A stretch of 14,033 nt of DNA from DASPLH01 sp035627675 (lineage in GTDB: Bacteria; Acidobacteriota; Terriglobia; Terriglobales; Acidobacteriaceae): contig DASPLH010000154.1 in the NCBI GenBank assembly GCA_035627675.1, positions 1-14,033 on the forward strand. The letters are read 5' to 3'. Of this stretch, positions 6,041-12,627 are shown piece by piece. Both the position numbers and the translations under genes were made by a program. Every line of letters begins with the position of its first letter. The stretch's first letter is position 1. The notes under the pieces are model-generated. The model was not told the DNA's origin. It did not search any database and worked only from the letters and a program-made list of their open reading frames with translations.

Positions 6041-6943
6041 TTGGCTGAGAGGTTCACCGTCGGACTGGTCCAGATGTGCTGCTCGCCCGAACCGGACGAC
6101 AATGTCGAGCGCGCGGTTGCGCACGTCCGCGAGGCCGCGAAGCGCGGCGCGAAGGTCATTTGCCTTCCTGAGCTATTCAGGACGCAGTACTTCTGCCAGC
6201 GCGAGGACGCAGCGTTGTTCGACCTGGCGGAGCCGATCCCCGGTCCCTCCACGGCACGCTTCTCGGAACTTGCACGCGAACTGCGCGTCACGATACTCGT
6301 CTCCCTTTTTGAACGCCGGGCTCCCGGTCTGTACCACAACACCGCAGCGTTGCTCGGCACGGACGGCACTCTGAAGGGGATCTACCGCAAGATGCACATC
6401 CCCGACGACCCGCTCTATTACGAGAAGTACTACTTCACCCCGGGCGACCTCGGGTACAAGGTGTTCGACGGCGAGGGCGGGGCAAAGCTCGGAACGCTCG
6501 TCTGCTGGGACCAGTGGTATCCCGAGGGCGCACGACTGACGGCGCTCCAGGGGGCGCACGTGCTCTTCTACCCGACCGCGATCGGCTGGCATCCGGACGA
6601 GAAGGCGGAGTGGGGTCAGGCGCAGCACGACGCGTGGCGCACCATCCAGCGCGCGCATGGCATTGCGAACGGTGTTTACGTGGCCGTCGTGAACCGCGTG
6701 GGACACGAGACGGGCAACATTCGCGGCAACCAAGCGCAGGGCAAAGGCCTGGAGTTCTGGGGCGGATCGTTCCTGTGCGATCCGTTCGGTCGCATCGTCG
6801 CCGAAGCCGGTCACGACCGCGAAGAAATCCTGATCGGCGATGTGGACGTAAAGGTCATGGAAGAAGTGCGCCGCAACTGGCCCTTCCTGCGCGACCGCCG
6901 CATCGACAGCTACTCACCCATTTGCCAGCGCATGATCGACTAG
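6041..6943 (+). CDS. aguB: N-carbamoylputrescine amidase (nitrilase superfamily)
   Basis: The product is 300 aa, close to the usual length. It should hydrolyse N-carbamoylputrescine to putrescine, CO2 and ammonia in the cytoplasm, the last step of the agmatine deiminase route. The nitrilase Glu-Lys-Cys triad is complete: E44 (ICLPELF), K117 (YRKMHIPDD) and C155 (TLVCWDQWYPEGAR). The HIPDDP and YYEKYYFTPGD segments and the C-terminal SYSPICQRM are typical of AguB rather than of general nitrilases. Translation starts at TTG; the frame upstream to 5936 gives unconserved sequence. Only 25 bp separates it from aguA, so the two form an operon. It is divergent from the Fur-family gene, which could in principle regulate it, but no operator is evident. 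Confidence 0.94.
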   Translation: MAERFTVGLVQMCCSPEPDDNVERAVAHVREAAKRGAKVICLPELFRTQYFCQREDAALFDLAEPIPGPSTARFSELARELRVTILVSLFERRAPGLYHNTAALLGTDGTLKGIYRKMHIPDDPLYYEKYYFTPGDLGYKVFDGEGGAKLGTLVCWDQWYPEGARLTALQGAHVLFYPTAIGWHPDEKAEWGQAQHDAWRTIQRAHGIANGVYVAVVNRVGHETGNIRGNQAQGKGLEFWGGSFLCDPFGRIVAEAGHDREEILIGDVDVKVMEEVRRNWPFLRDRRIDSYSPICQRMID

Positions 6944-6968
6944 CAGGCTCGCAGTTTCATTTACCTTC

Positions 6969-8087
6969 ATGGCTCAGGTTCGATTGCACAAAGAAGACAC
7001 AACCGACTCATCCCCCGCGCTCTTCCCTGCCGGCCTCGGCTTCCGCATGCCGGCCGAATGGGAGCCGATGGCCGCCACCTGGCTGGCGTGGCCTCATAAC
7101 CGCACGGACTGGCCCCGCAAGTTCGAGCCGATACCGTACGTCTATGCAGAGATCGTTCGTCACCTGAGCCGCGCCGGACGCGTTGAACTCATCGTCAAGG
7201 ACGAGGCGCACGAGCAGTCCGCGCTGGGCGTTCTGACGAAAGCCAACGTGCTGCCCGCGCGCGGGGAGAACGTGCGGTGCCATCGCTGGCCGACGAACCG
7301 CGGATGGCTGCGAGATTCCGGTCCGATCTTCGTTAAGCGCAAGGACGGCGAGGTTGCGGCCGTGAACTGGCGATTCAATGCCTGGGCGAAGTACCGCAAC
7401 TGGCAGCTCGACGACCAGCTTCCCGAGCGTGCGGCAGAGCTGTTGGGCATGCGGCGATTCGATCCACTCTTCCCTGTCCATGGCAAGTCGCGCCGGTTTG
7501 TTCTGGAAGGCGGCAGCATCGACGTCAACGGACGCGGGCTGCTTCTGACCACCGAAGAATGCCTCCTCAGTGAGGTGCAACAGCGCAATCCCGGACTCTC
7601 GCGCGAAGAGATCGAGCTGGTGTTGAGCCGCTATCTCGGCATCAAGAAAATTCTATGGCTGGGACGCGGCATCGTGGGTGATGACACGCACGGCCACGTA
7701 GACGACATCGCTCGCTTCGTCGGGCCAAGGACGGTGGTGGCCGCTTACGAACCGGACCGCTCCGACCCGAACTTCGAGCCGTTGCACGACAACTTCAGAC
7801 GCCTCTCGAAGATGACGGATACGGCAGGCCAGCGTCTCGAAGTCGTCAAGCTGCCCATGCCCGCGCCGGTAGTCTTCGACGGACAGCGCGTCCCGGCCAG
7901 CTACGCGAACTTCTATATCTTCAACCGCGTCGTGCTCGTGCCGGTGTTCAACGACAAGAACGATCGCGTGGCGTTGAACACGCTGGCTGAAGTTCTGCCG
8001 AAGCACGAGATCGTGCCCATCTATTGCGGAGACCTGATCTGGGGATTGGGCGCGATCCACTGCATGACGCAGCAGCAGCCGAAGTAA
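6969..8087 (+). CDS. aguA: Agmatine deiminase
   Basis: The product is 372 aa, normal for the family. It converts agmatine and water to N-carbamoylputrescine and ammonia, feeding AguB encoded just upstream. Guanidino-group-modifying (PAD-like) landmarks are all visible: W113-L-R-D116 (WLRDSGPIF), the ENVRCHRWPTNRGW stretch, E180 (RFVLEGGSIDVNG), the GDDTHGHVDDIARF motif with H243 and D245, and the catalytic C365 near the end (GAIHCMTQQQP). The ATG at 6969 has no obvious ribosome-binding site; translational coupling with aguB over the short gap is possible. An internal ATG at 7047 (MPAEWEPMAATW) would begin nearer to the first conserved strand. The order aguB-aguA and absence of a speA arginine decarboxylase here mean agmatine must come from elsewhere. 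Confidence 0.95.
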   Translation: MAQVRLHKEDTTDSSPALFPAGLGFRMPAEWEPMAATWLAWPHNRTDWPRKFEPIPYVYAEIVRHLSRAGRVELIVKDEAHEQSALGVLTKANVLPARGENVRCHRWPTNRGWLRDSGPIFVKRKDGEVAAVNWRFNAWAKYRNWQLDDQLPERAAELLGMRRFDPLFPVHGKSRRFVLEGGSIDVNGRGLLLTTEECLLSEVQQRNPGLSREEIELVLSRYLGIKKILWLGRGIVGDDTHGHVDDIARFVGPRTVVAAYEPDRSDPNFEPLHDNFRRLSKMTDTAGQRLEVVKLPMPAPVVFDGQRVPASYANFYIFNRVVLVPVFNDKNDRVALNTLAEVLPKHEIVPIYCGDLIWGLGAIHCMTQQQPK

Positions 8088-8141
8088 GCTGCTGAGCTAC
8101 TAAGCTACTTAGCAGCTGAGCCGAAAGCAGCTGAGCAGCTA
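8087..8141. repeat. Degenerate octamer tandem repeat between convergent genes
   Basis: The gap between aguA and the nuoI-like gene is built from seven units starting with AGC: AGCTGCTG, AGCTACTA, AGCTACTT, AGCAGCTG, a 7-nt unit AGCCGAA, AGCAGCTG and AGCAGCTA. It runs from the last base of the aguA stop to the nuoI stop codon. It contains short inverted repeats (CTAAG/CTTAG at 8100-8112, AGCTGCT/AGCAGCT) but no T-tract, so it is a poor intrinsic terminator. Confidence 0.7.
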
Positions 8142-8609
8142 TCTTTCGAACTTCTTCGGCTCGGGGCCTCGCTCCAGCATTTCGCGCGTCCAGATAGCGC
8201 CCTGCCTCGAATAGCTCGCCATCTCGAAGTCCTGCGTGAGTTCCAGGGCATCGACCGGGCACGCGTCTTCGCAGAGCCCGCAGAACATGCATCGGCTGAG
8301 GTCGTAGGTGAAGGTCGTCAGTTCCTTGCGTCTTGTGACGGGGTTGCGTTCGCTGCCGACCACGATGAGGTTCTCGGGACAGGCGTGCGCACAGAGATCG
8401 CAAGCGATGCAGAGGGTTTCGTTGTTATCGGGGTTGACGTTGAGACGTGGCGCGCCGCGATAACGTTCGGCGATCTGGGGCCGCTGTAGCGGGTACTGTT
8501 CGGTGTAGACGTTTTCCGGAGCCTGCTTGCGGAACGTCAAACGCAGGCCCTTGAGCAGATCGAAGAACAGCAACCTGCGAAGCCACTTTGGAGCTAATCC
8601 TGCTGTCAC
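8139..8609 (-). CDS. nuoI: NuoI-like 2x[4Fe-4S] ferredoxin subunit, unlinked to a nuo operon
   Basis: The product is 156 aa from a GTG at 8609, with AGAGG/GGCAGG purine runs upstream. The N-terminus (LLFFDLLKGLRLTFRK) is the amphipathic segment of complex I subunit NuoI, followed by the characteristic YPLQRPQIAERYRGAPRL. Two clusters are complete: C67-x2-C70-x2-C73-x3-C77-P (CIACDLCAHACP) and C107-x2-C110-x2-C113-x3-C117-P (CMFCGLCEDACP). In NADH:quinone oxidoreductase this subunit relays electrons through clusters N6a/N6b to N2 in NuoB. No nuoH or nuoJ flanks it, which is unusual because nuoI normally sits between them. It may be a second copy, a relocated subunit of the only complex I, or a ferredoxin for another redox enzyme. 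Confidence 0.88.
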   Translation of the reverse strand: MTAGLAPKWLRRLLFFDLLKGLRLTFRKQAPENVYTEQYPLQRPQIAERYRGAPRLNVNPDNNETLCIACDLCAHACPENLIVVGSERNPVTRRKELTTFTYDLSRCMFCGLCEDACPVDALELTQDFEMASYSRQGAIWTREMLERGPEPKKFER

Positions 8610-8630
8610 CCTGCCACCCTCTTGGCGCGG

Positions 8631-8639
8631 AGCATATCA
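8631..8639 (-). promoter_or_regulatory. nuoI: Candidate extended -10 promoter of the nuoI-like gene
   Basis: On the minus strand TGATATGCT reads as an extended -10 (TG-n plus TATGCT). The start codon GTG at 8609 is about 22 nt further on, leaving room for the purine-rich ribosome-binding region. No -35 is evident. Confidence 0.35.
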
Positions 8640-8755
8640 CATGCGTAAGTGATGGTCCGTTGCGCATCTTGCGCGTGTGATGCCCCTGCACAGGCCGGAG
8701 CCGTGCACCGGGTACTGCGCACTGTGTTCGATTCCGCGGTTGGCTTCGCAGATAC

Positions 8756-8782
8756 AAAAAGGGCTGCTCTCTCAAGCAGCCC
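8756..8782 (-). terminator. Intrinsic terminator of the LPxTA-tail protein gene
   Basis: GGGCTGCT (8761-8768) and AGCAGCCC (8775-8782) form a perfect 8-bp stem with a 6-nt loop. On the minus strand it is followed by TTTTTGT. It lies 22 bp past the stop codon at 8804 and upstream of the nuoI-like gene, isolating that gene. Confidence 0.9.
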
Positions 8783-8803
8783 CTTTCCGCGTTGACGTTC
8801 GTT

Positions 8804-10063
8804 CTACCGGCGGAAGCGCCGGAGGAGACCTCCAGCGATGGAGCCAACTCCGAGCAGTCCGAGCAACGGAAGCGGAGAAGCCGTCTGAGGCAGACGGTTC
8901 TGGGCCATTTGTGCGTCGGCCTGCTGATCGGCTCCGGCCTGAGCGTCCGCAGAGGCCGCGCCAGCACCGGTCTGGTCGGCACCAGCGGCAGCCTGGGCGT
9001 TGGCATCAGCATCGGCCTGGGTGTCGGTTGCAGGAGCTGCGCTGGCCTGGGTGTCCGTTCCAGGCGCCGCGCTGGCGCCGGCAGCGGCGCTGGATGAACC
9101 CTGCGTGTCGGTGGCAGGAGCAGCGGACTGCGAGGTCGAAGCGCTGGTGTTCTGGTCGGCGCTGCTCGCAGACTGCGCCCAAGGCTGGCTGGTCGTCGAA
9201 CCGCTGGTCGTGGCCGCCTGGTTGCTCGTGGCATTCGGATCAGAGGACGGCGGGACGGATGCGCCAACGGCGGTGTCCGAAGCTCCGGCGCTCTGGGTAG
9301 CGGTGGGCGCAGAGCCGGTCTGCGCATTTGCATCGGCCTGCGTGCCGGGCGTCTGCTCGATGCCCGCTACGTCGGCGTTCTGCGCGACCTTTTCGTCGCT
9401 CTTGTGGCTGACCTGGTCGTTGTTGACCATCTCGCCGGCCCGGTCTGCCTTGTCAGGCTCAGCCAATTGCGTACTGCCGCTGCCGGAGGCGGACTGCGAC
9501 GCTGCGTTCGCGTCGGTGCTGGGCTGCGTGCCGGTGCTGCTGGCGTCCGTCTGGCTGGACACCGGCGGCGTCTGGCTCTGGTTGGCCGTGGTCTGGGCAT
9601 CGGCGCTGGTGGCGGTGCCGGTCGGGTTGGAACTCATGCTGCCCGAAGCCGATGCGTCGCTCGACTGCGTTCCGGTCGAGGCCGCTGCACCGGAGGTTCC
9701 GGCGCTGGTGGCGGCGGCGCTGCTGTCGCTCGCCTGACCTGCCGATGCGCTGTTCTGGCATCCGGACGAGATGCTCTGGGCACTCTGGAGCTGCACTTCA
9801 CTGCCGCTCACCGTGCCCTGGATCGAAACCGTGTGCCCGTTCATGTTCTGGATCTGGCTCAGGTCCGTGCCGATCACCCGGAACTGTTGACCGTTCGCAT
9901 CCAGGGTGTACGTATCGCCGCTCTTGTTCAGGCAGCCCTGGAGCGTCTGGCTGGCTCCGCTGGCGGTCTGAGACTGGTTGTTCGCGCCGCTCGAAGCATC
10001 CTGCGCCATGGCCATGCCGGCGCACAGCAGGATGGTCGAGGTCAGAAGAACTGCTCTTTTCAT
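8804..10063 (-). CDS. Secreted DUF5818-like protein, Ala/Ser/Thr/Gln-rich, LPxTA C-terminal tail
   Basis: The product is 419 aa. The ATG at 10063 follows GGAGGAG at ideal spacing and starts a signal peptide (MKRAVLLTSTILLCAGMAMA, cleaved before Q or D). Residues about 36-100 form a small beta domain (TLQGCLNKSGDTYTLDANGQ, FRVIGTDLSQIQ, GHTVSIQGTVSG, ending SSGCQ), like the DUF5818 domain of acidobacterial proteins, with two cysteines. The next 290 residues are low-complexity Ala/Ser/Thr/Gln/Asp with almost no hydrophobics, a likely disordered or stalk region. The last 29 residues have a sorting-signal layout: LPQTASP, then a hydrophobic stretch LPLLGLLGVGSIAGGLL, then RRFRR. This arrangement resembles LPxTG or PEP-CTERM signals that are cut and anchored by sortase-like or exosortase-like enzymes. 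No such enzyme is in the window. It has its own strong terminator. Confidence 0.85.
   Translation of the reverse strand: MKRAVLLTSTILLCAGMAMAQDASSGANNQSQTASGASQTLQGCLNKSGDTYTLDANGQQFRVIGTDLSQIQNMNGHTVSIQGTVSGSEVQLQSAQSISSGCQNSASAGQASDSSAAATSAGTSGAAASTGTQSSDASASGSMSSNPTGTATSADAQTTANQSQTPPVSSQTDASSTGTQPSTDANAASQSASGSGSTQLAEPDKADRAGEMVNNDQVSHKSDEKVAQNADVAGIEQTPGTQADANAQTGSAPTATQSAGASDTAVGASVPPSSDPNATSNQAATTSGSTTSQPWAQSASSADQNTSASTSQSAAPATDTQGSSSAAAGASAAPGTDTQASAAPATDTQADADANAQAAAGADQTGAGAASADAQAGADQQADAQMAQNRLPQTASPLPLLGLLGVGSIAGGLLRRFRR
9015..9074 (-). repeat. 30-bp tandem repeat inside the low-complexity stalk
   Basis: Two adjacent 30-bp units (9015-9044, 9045-9074) differ at only a few bases and encode ASAAPATDTQ and ASAAPGTDTQ. 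A third, shorter relative near 9100-9126 encodes SAAPATDTQ. This shows that the stalk has grown in part by short tandem duplication, and its length may vary between strains. Confidence 0.7.
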
Positions 10064-10096
10064 GCGTACTCCTCCAATTCGTTGCACCCCGTGGGT

Positions 10097-10132
10097 GTCC
10101 GCCTGCATGGTCGTGCTCCGTGCAGGCTGGAC
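10097..10132 (-). promoter_or_regulatory. Leader hairpin upstream of the LPxTA-tail gene
   Basis: GTCCGCCTGCA (10097-10107) pairs with TGCAGGC plus GGAC (10121-10127 and 10129-10132), giving 11 base pairs with a single bulged T, and an inner GG/CC can add to it. It lies 34 bp before the ATG at 10063, just upstream of its GGAGGAG site. There is no T-tract. It could stabilise the mRNA or modulate translation; its role is inferred from position only. Confidence 0.5.
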
Positions 10133-10262
10133 AGTTAGAGATGAGTTACCCATGGCGGGTTTGCTCATTCGTACATAGCCAGCAGCTCTGCCCGCGGTTA
10201 CGCCACGCGTTGTTTGTTCCGCTCGTGCACGCGACGGATTGGCTGTTACGATTTTGAGAACG

Positions 10263-10751
10263 ATGACGCCGACGGATGAAATGTGGATGGAAGAGGCGCT
10301 CCGCCTCGCGGCACGCGCGCACGCCGCAGGCGAGGTGCCGGTCGGCGCGGTCGTGGTGCGTAACGGCACGATCATCGGCCGTGGATGGAACCAGGTGATC
10401 ACTACCAGCGACTCGACGGCGCACGCCGAGATCGTCGCCTTGCGCGAGGCATCACAATCGCTGAAGAACTATCGCATCGCCGGCTGCCAGATGTTCGTGA
10501 CCCTGGAGCCGTGCGCGATGTGCGCGGGTGCGCTCATCCACGCCCGGCTGGAACGGCTGGTGATCGGCGCGGACGATCCGAAGGCCGGGGCCGCAGGCTC
10601 CGTGCTCACGGTCGTGAACAACCCCGCGCTCAATCACGCGATGGAGATCAAGCGAGGCGTGCTCGCCGCGCGTGCGATGGAGATGCTTCAGGCGTTCTTC
10701 CGGGAACGCCGCGGGCGTCCTGCCGGCCAAGGCAATCAGAGCGCCGGCTGA
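10263..10751 (+). CDS. tadA: tRNA(adenine-34) deaminase TadA
   Basis: The product is 162 aa, normal length. The enzyme deaminates the wobble adenosine of tRNA-Arg(ACG) to inosine in the cytoplasm. Zinc and catalytic residues are present: H54-A-E56 (TAHAEIVALREA) and P83-C84-x2-C87 (LEPCAMCAGAL). The MEEALRLAARA start, EVPVGAVVVRNG strand and DPKAGAAGSV loop (in place of DxKxGAAGS) match TadA rather than cytidine deaminases or RibD. The ATG at 10263 is preferred over a TTG at 10239 because the family starts here. It is divergent from the LPxTA-tail gene. Its last 16 bases overlap tail to tail with the MlaF-like gene on the other strand. Confidence 0.95.
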   Translation: MTPTDEMWMEEALRLAARAHAAGEVPVGAVVVRNGTIIGRGWNQVITTSDSTAHAEIVALREASQSLKNYRIAGCQMFVTLEPCAMCAGALIHARLERLVIGADDPKAGAAGSVLTVVNNPALNHAMEIKRGVLAARAMEMLQAFFRERRGRPAGQGNQSAG

Positions 10752-11524
10752 GGGCCGCGCTGCCAGTAGTCAAGACGCAGCTGGTCGAGTTCGAGGAATT
10801 CCCTGACGATCTGCTCGTCGGAGTGCTCCATCTCCTTCGGAGTCCCGTAGAAGATTCGCTGTCCCTCGTGCAGGAAGACGATGCGGTCCGCGATCTTCTT
10901 CGCGAGTCCCATGTCATGAGTGACGACGATGCTCGTCAGCTTCAACTGGTGTTTCAGTTTCTTGATGAGGTTGCCGAGCAGTTGCGCCATGAGCGGATCC
11001 ACCATGGTCGTAGGCTCGTCGTAGAGGACGGCCTCGGGCTGAGCGGCGAGCGCGCGCGCAATGGCCACCGAGCGCTTCATTCCGGTAGAGAGGTCCGACG
11101 GCAGCTGGTCGCGGTATTCGCCGACGCCGACCATCTCCAGGAGTCCATCCACGACTTGGTAGATCTGTTCCTCGTTCAGGTCGCCGCGTTCGCGCAGCGG
11201 AAAAGCCACGTTTTCGCCGACGCTCAGGGAATCGAACAGCGCACCGTTCTGAAAGACCATGGTGACCTTTTTGCGGATGCGCTCCAGCTCTCGTTCGTCG
11301 TACTCGGTTATGTCTTCGTACGCAACCCAGACGCGTCCGGCGTCCGGCTTGAGGAATCCCATGATGTGGTGGAGCGAGACGGACTTGCCGACGCCGCTGC
11401 GGCCGAGGATGCAAACGGTCTCGCCCGGCGTGACCTGGAAGCTCACGTCGTTAAGCACAACGTTGTCGCCGAAGGCTTTGTGGACGTGGTCGAACTCGAT
11501 GTATGGTCGTGGCTCTTCGCTCAT
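10736..11524 (-). CDS. MlaF/Ttg2A-like ABC transporter ATP-binding protein
   Basis: The product is 262 aa. Walker A is G41-RSGVGKS48, the Q-loop Q92 lies in VFQNGALFDSLSVGENVAFPL, the signature is LSTGMKRSVAIARAL (145-159), Walker B is AVLYDE (165-170) and the H-loop is H203 (VVTHD). The phrase GALFDSLSVGENVAFPL is diagnostic of the MlaF/Ttg2A/MKL group, which powers phospholipid or lipid transport with an MlaE permease and MCE proteins. Two positions are unusual: the signature has Thr where Gly is normal (LSTGM for LSGGM), and the D-loop reads TTMVDP instead of TTGLDP. The start at 11524 begins the domain; upstream frame to 11740 overlaps mobA and is rejected. It is the last gene of a tight cluster behind mobA (14-bp gap). 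No mlaE or mce gene is present in the window. Confidence 0.88.
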   Translation of the reverse strand: MSEEPRPYIEFDHVHKAFGDNVVLNDVSFQVTPGETVCILGRSGVGKSVSLHHIMGFLKPDAGRVWVAYEDITEYDERELERIRKKVTMVFQNGALFDSLSVGENVAFPLRERGDLNEEQIYQVVDGLLEMVGVGEYRDQLPSDLSTGMKRSVAIARALAAQPEAVLYDEPTTMVDPLMAQLLGNLIKKLKHQLKLTSIVVTHDMGLAKKIADRIVFLHEGQRIFYGTPKEMEHSDEQIVREFLELDQLRLDYWQRGPQPAL

Positions 11525-11538
11525 GGGCTGGCGAAAGT

Positions 11539-12138
11539 TTAGCAGCTGCGGCGCAGAGCTTCCCACTCGCCCGGAGTGTTCGCGTTGGCGAACAACTCTG
11601 CTCCGAACCCCGCCGCCGTTAACTCCGCTTCGGAGATGACGCCGGTCGAGACCTGGTTGAGCGCCGTGTGGATCCTGTAACGGCCCGAACGGAGCGCCTG
11701 CTCTGCCGCAAAGAGGAAGGCCCGGCGGTACACGGCACAAAGCGGTTGCGGGAGTTCTCCGACGCGAGGGATGGTTACGACATGGTCGGTCGAGCGGGCC
11801 CGCTCGAGGAGAAACCTGAGCAGCCCGGAATTCAGGTTCGGCATGTCCGTGGCGATTACCAGATTAAGATCGGTCGAAGTAGCACCGAGCGCCGCGTGGA
11901 TGCCGCCCAGAGGGCCGCATCCGGGATAGACATCCTCGACAATCTCGATCCCATGCACGATCGACGAATATTTCTCGCGCGAGGCAATCAGCGTCACGCG
12001 ATCGGCGACCGAACGCGCGATGGCGAGGACGTGTTCGAGCAGGGTGGTGCCCGAAGCATGTCGAAGCAGAGCCTTGTCCTGCCCCATGCGCGAACTTCTG
12101 CCTCCGGCGAGGACAAAGGCCGTCACGTCATGTTTCAT
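11539..12138 (-). CDS. mobA: Molybdenum cofactor guanylyltransferase (MobA-like)
   Basis: The product is 199 aa. It would join GMP from GTP to molybdopterin cofactor, making the MGD form used by DMSO-reductase-family enzymes. The nucleotide-binding signature LAGGRSSRMGQDKAL (10-24) is complete, followed by EDVYPGCGPLGGIHAAL and the metal-binding D in VIATDMPNLN, then PQPLCAVYRR near the substrate site. The ATG at 12138 begins exactly at the first strand (MKHDVTAFVLAGG); the longer frame to 12579 runs antiphase through the upstream gene and is rejected. It lies 14 bp after the DUF2283-like gene and 14 bp before the MlaF-like gene, so the three are probably co-transcribed. No other molybdopterin gene is nearby. 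MobA-like proteins acting on other nucleotidyl transfers exist, but the motif match is good. Confidence 0.92.
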   Translation of the reverse strand: MKHDVTAFVLAGGRSSRMGQDKALLRHASGTTLLEHVLAIARSVADRVTLIASREKYSSIVHGIEIVEDVYPGCGPLGGIHAALGATSTDLNLVIATDMPNLNSGLLRFLLERARSTDHVVTIPRVGELPQPLCAVYRRAFLFAAEQALRSGRYRIHTALNQVSTGVISEAELTAAGFGAELFANANTPGEWEALRRSC

Positions 12139-12152
12139 CTTCGATGTGGCCC

Positions 12153-12527
12153 CTATGCCTGAGCGACGTCTTCGGGCTGGAACTGTATCTCCATGCCGAC
12201 GATTCGTCCTGCGGCATCGAGGTCGAGCTTCGCGGGGGCGCTCACCACGGCGTCGCCGCTCGATCCGGGAATGGCGACGAACACACGGGGTTCCACGTAG
12301 TCGGCCTGCGTGCGCACGAAGCTGAGGGCGGTCTCGTTGCGGCACTGCTTGGGAACGGTAAAGGCAACATCCGCCAGGTCGCCTGTCTCGGAGAGGGACA
12401 CGGCGGCTTGTACCGGCATGCGCGCGCGCACGGCGTCTTCTCCCAGAGCAAGGTTGGGTTTGAAGACGACATAGTAGAGGAATCCGTCTTCCGGATCGTA
12501 ACTCGACTTTTCCACACGCACAGCCAT
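12153..12527 (-). CDS. Small DUF2283-like protein of unknown function
   Basis: The product is 124 aa from the ATG at 12527. A GTG at 12560, with AAGGGA four bases upstream, would add MIESRLREELI and is a real alternative; I kept the ATG because conserved-looking sequence begins right after it. The N-terminal VEKSSYDPEDGFLYYVVF and C-terminal LDLDAAGRIVGMEIQ resemble the two halves of DUF2283 (YDPExDxLYI ... DLDexGRIVGIEI). They are separated here by about 70 residues where that family is much shorter, so this is either an insertion or a different fold. There is one cysteine, no membrane segment and no signal peptide. It is the first gene of a probable operon with mobA and the MlaF-like ATPase. 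No function is assignable. Confidence 0.75.
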   Translation of the reverse strand: MAVRVEKSSYDPEDGFLYYVVFKPNLALGEDAVRARMPVQAAVSLSETGDLADVAFTVPKQCRNETALSFVRTQADYVEPRVFVAIPGSSGDAVVSAPAKLDLDAAGRIVGMEIQFQPEDVAQA

Positions 12528-12627
12528 AATGAGTTCTTCGCGGAGACGACTTTCTATCACGCGGTCCCTTGTGGCTCAAGCACTTAAATCGTCATTCCCG
12601 TTGAATGTTCCCTTCATCTAAATATCC

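Noticed and set aside
8087..8141. Bidirectional intrinsic terminator between aguA and the nuoI-like gene
   Set aside because: Stems are short and imperfect and there is no T-run on either strand; the octamer periodicity is the better description.
9000..9737. 245-codon plus-strand frame rich in Ala/Val/Leu
   Set aside because: It is antisense to the low-complexity stalk; repetitive Ala/Ser/Thr codons automatically leave the complement open.
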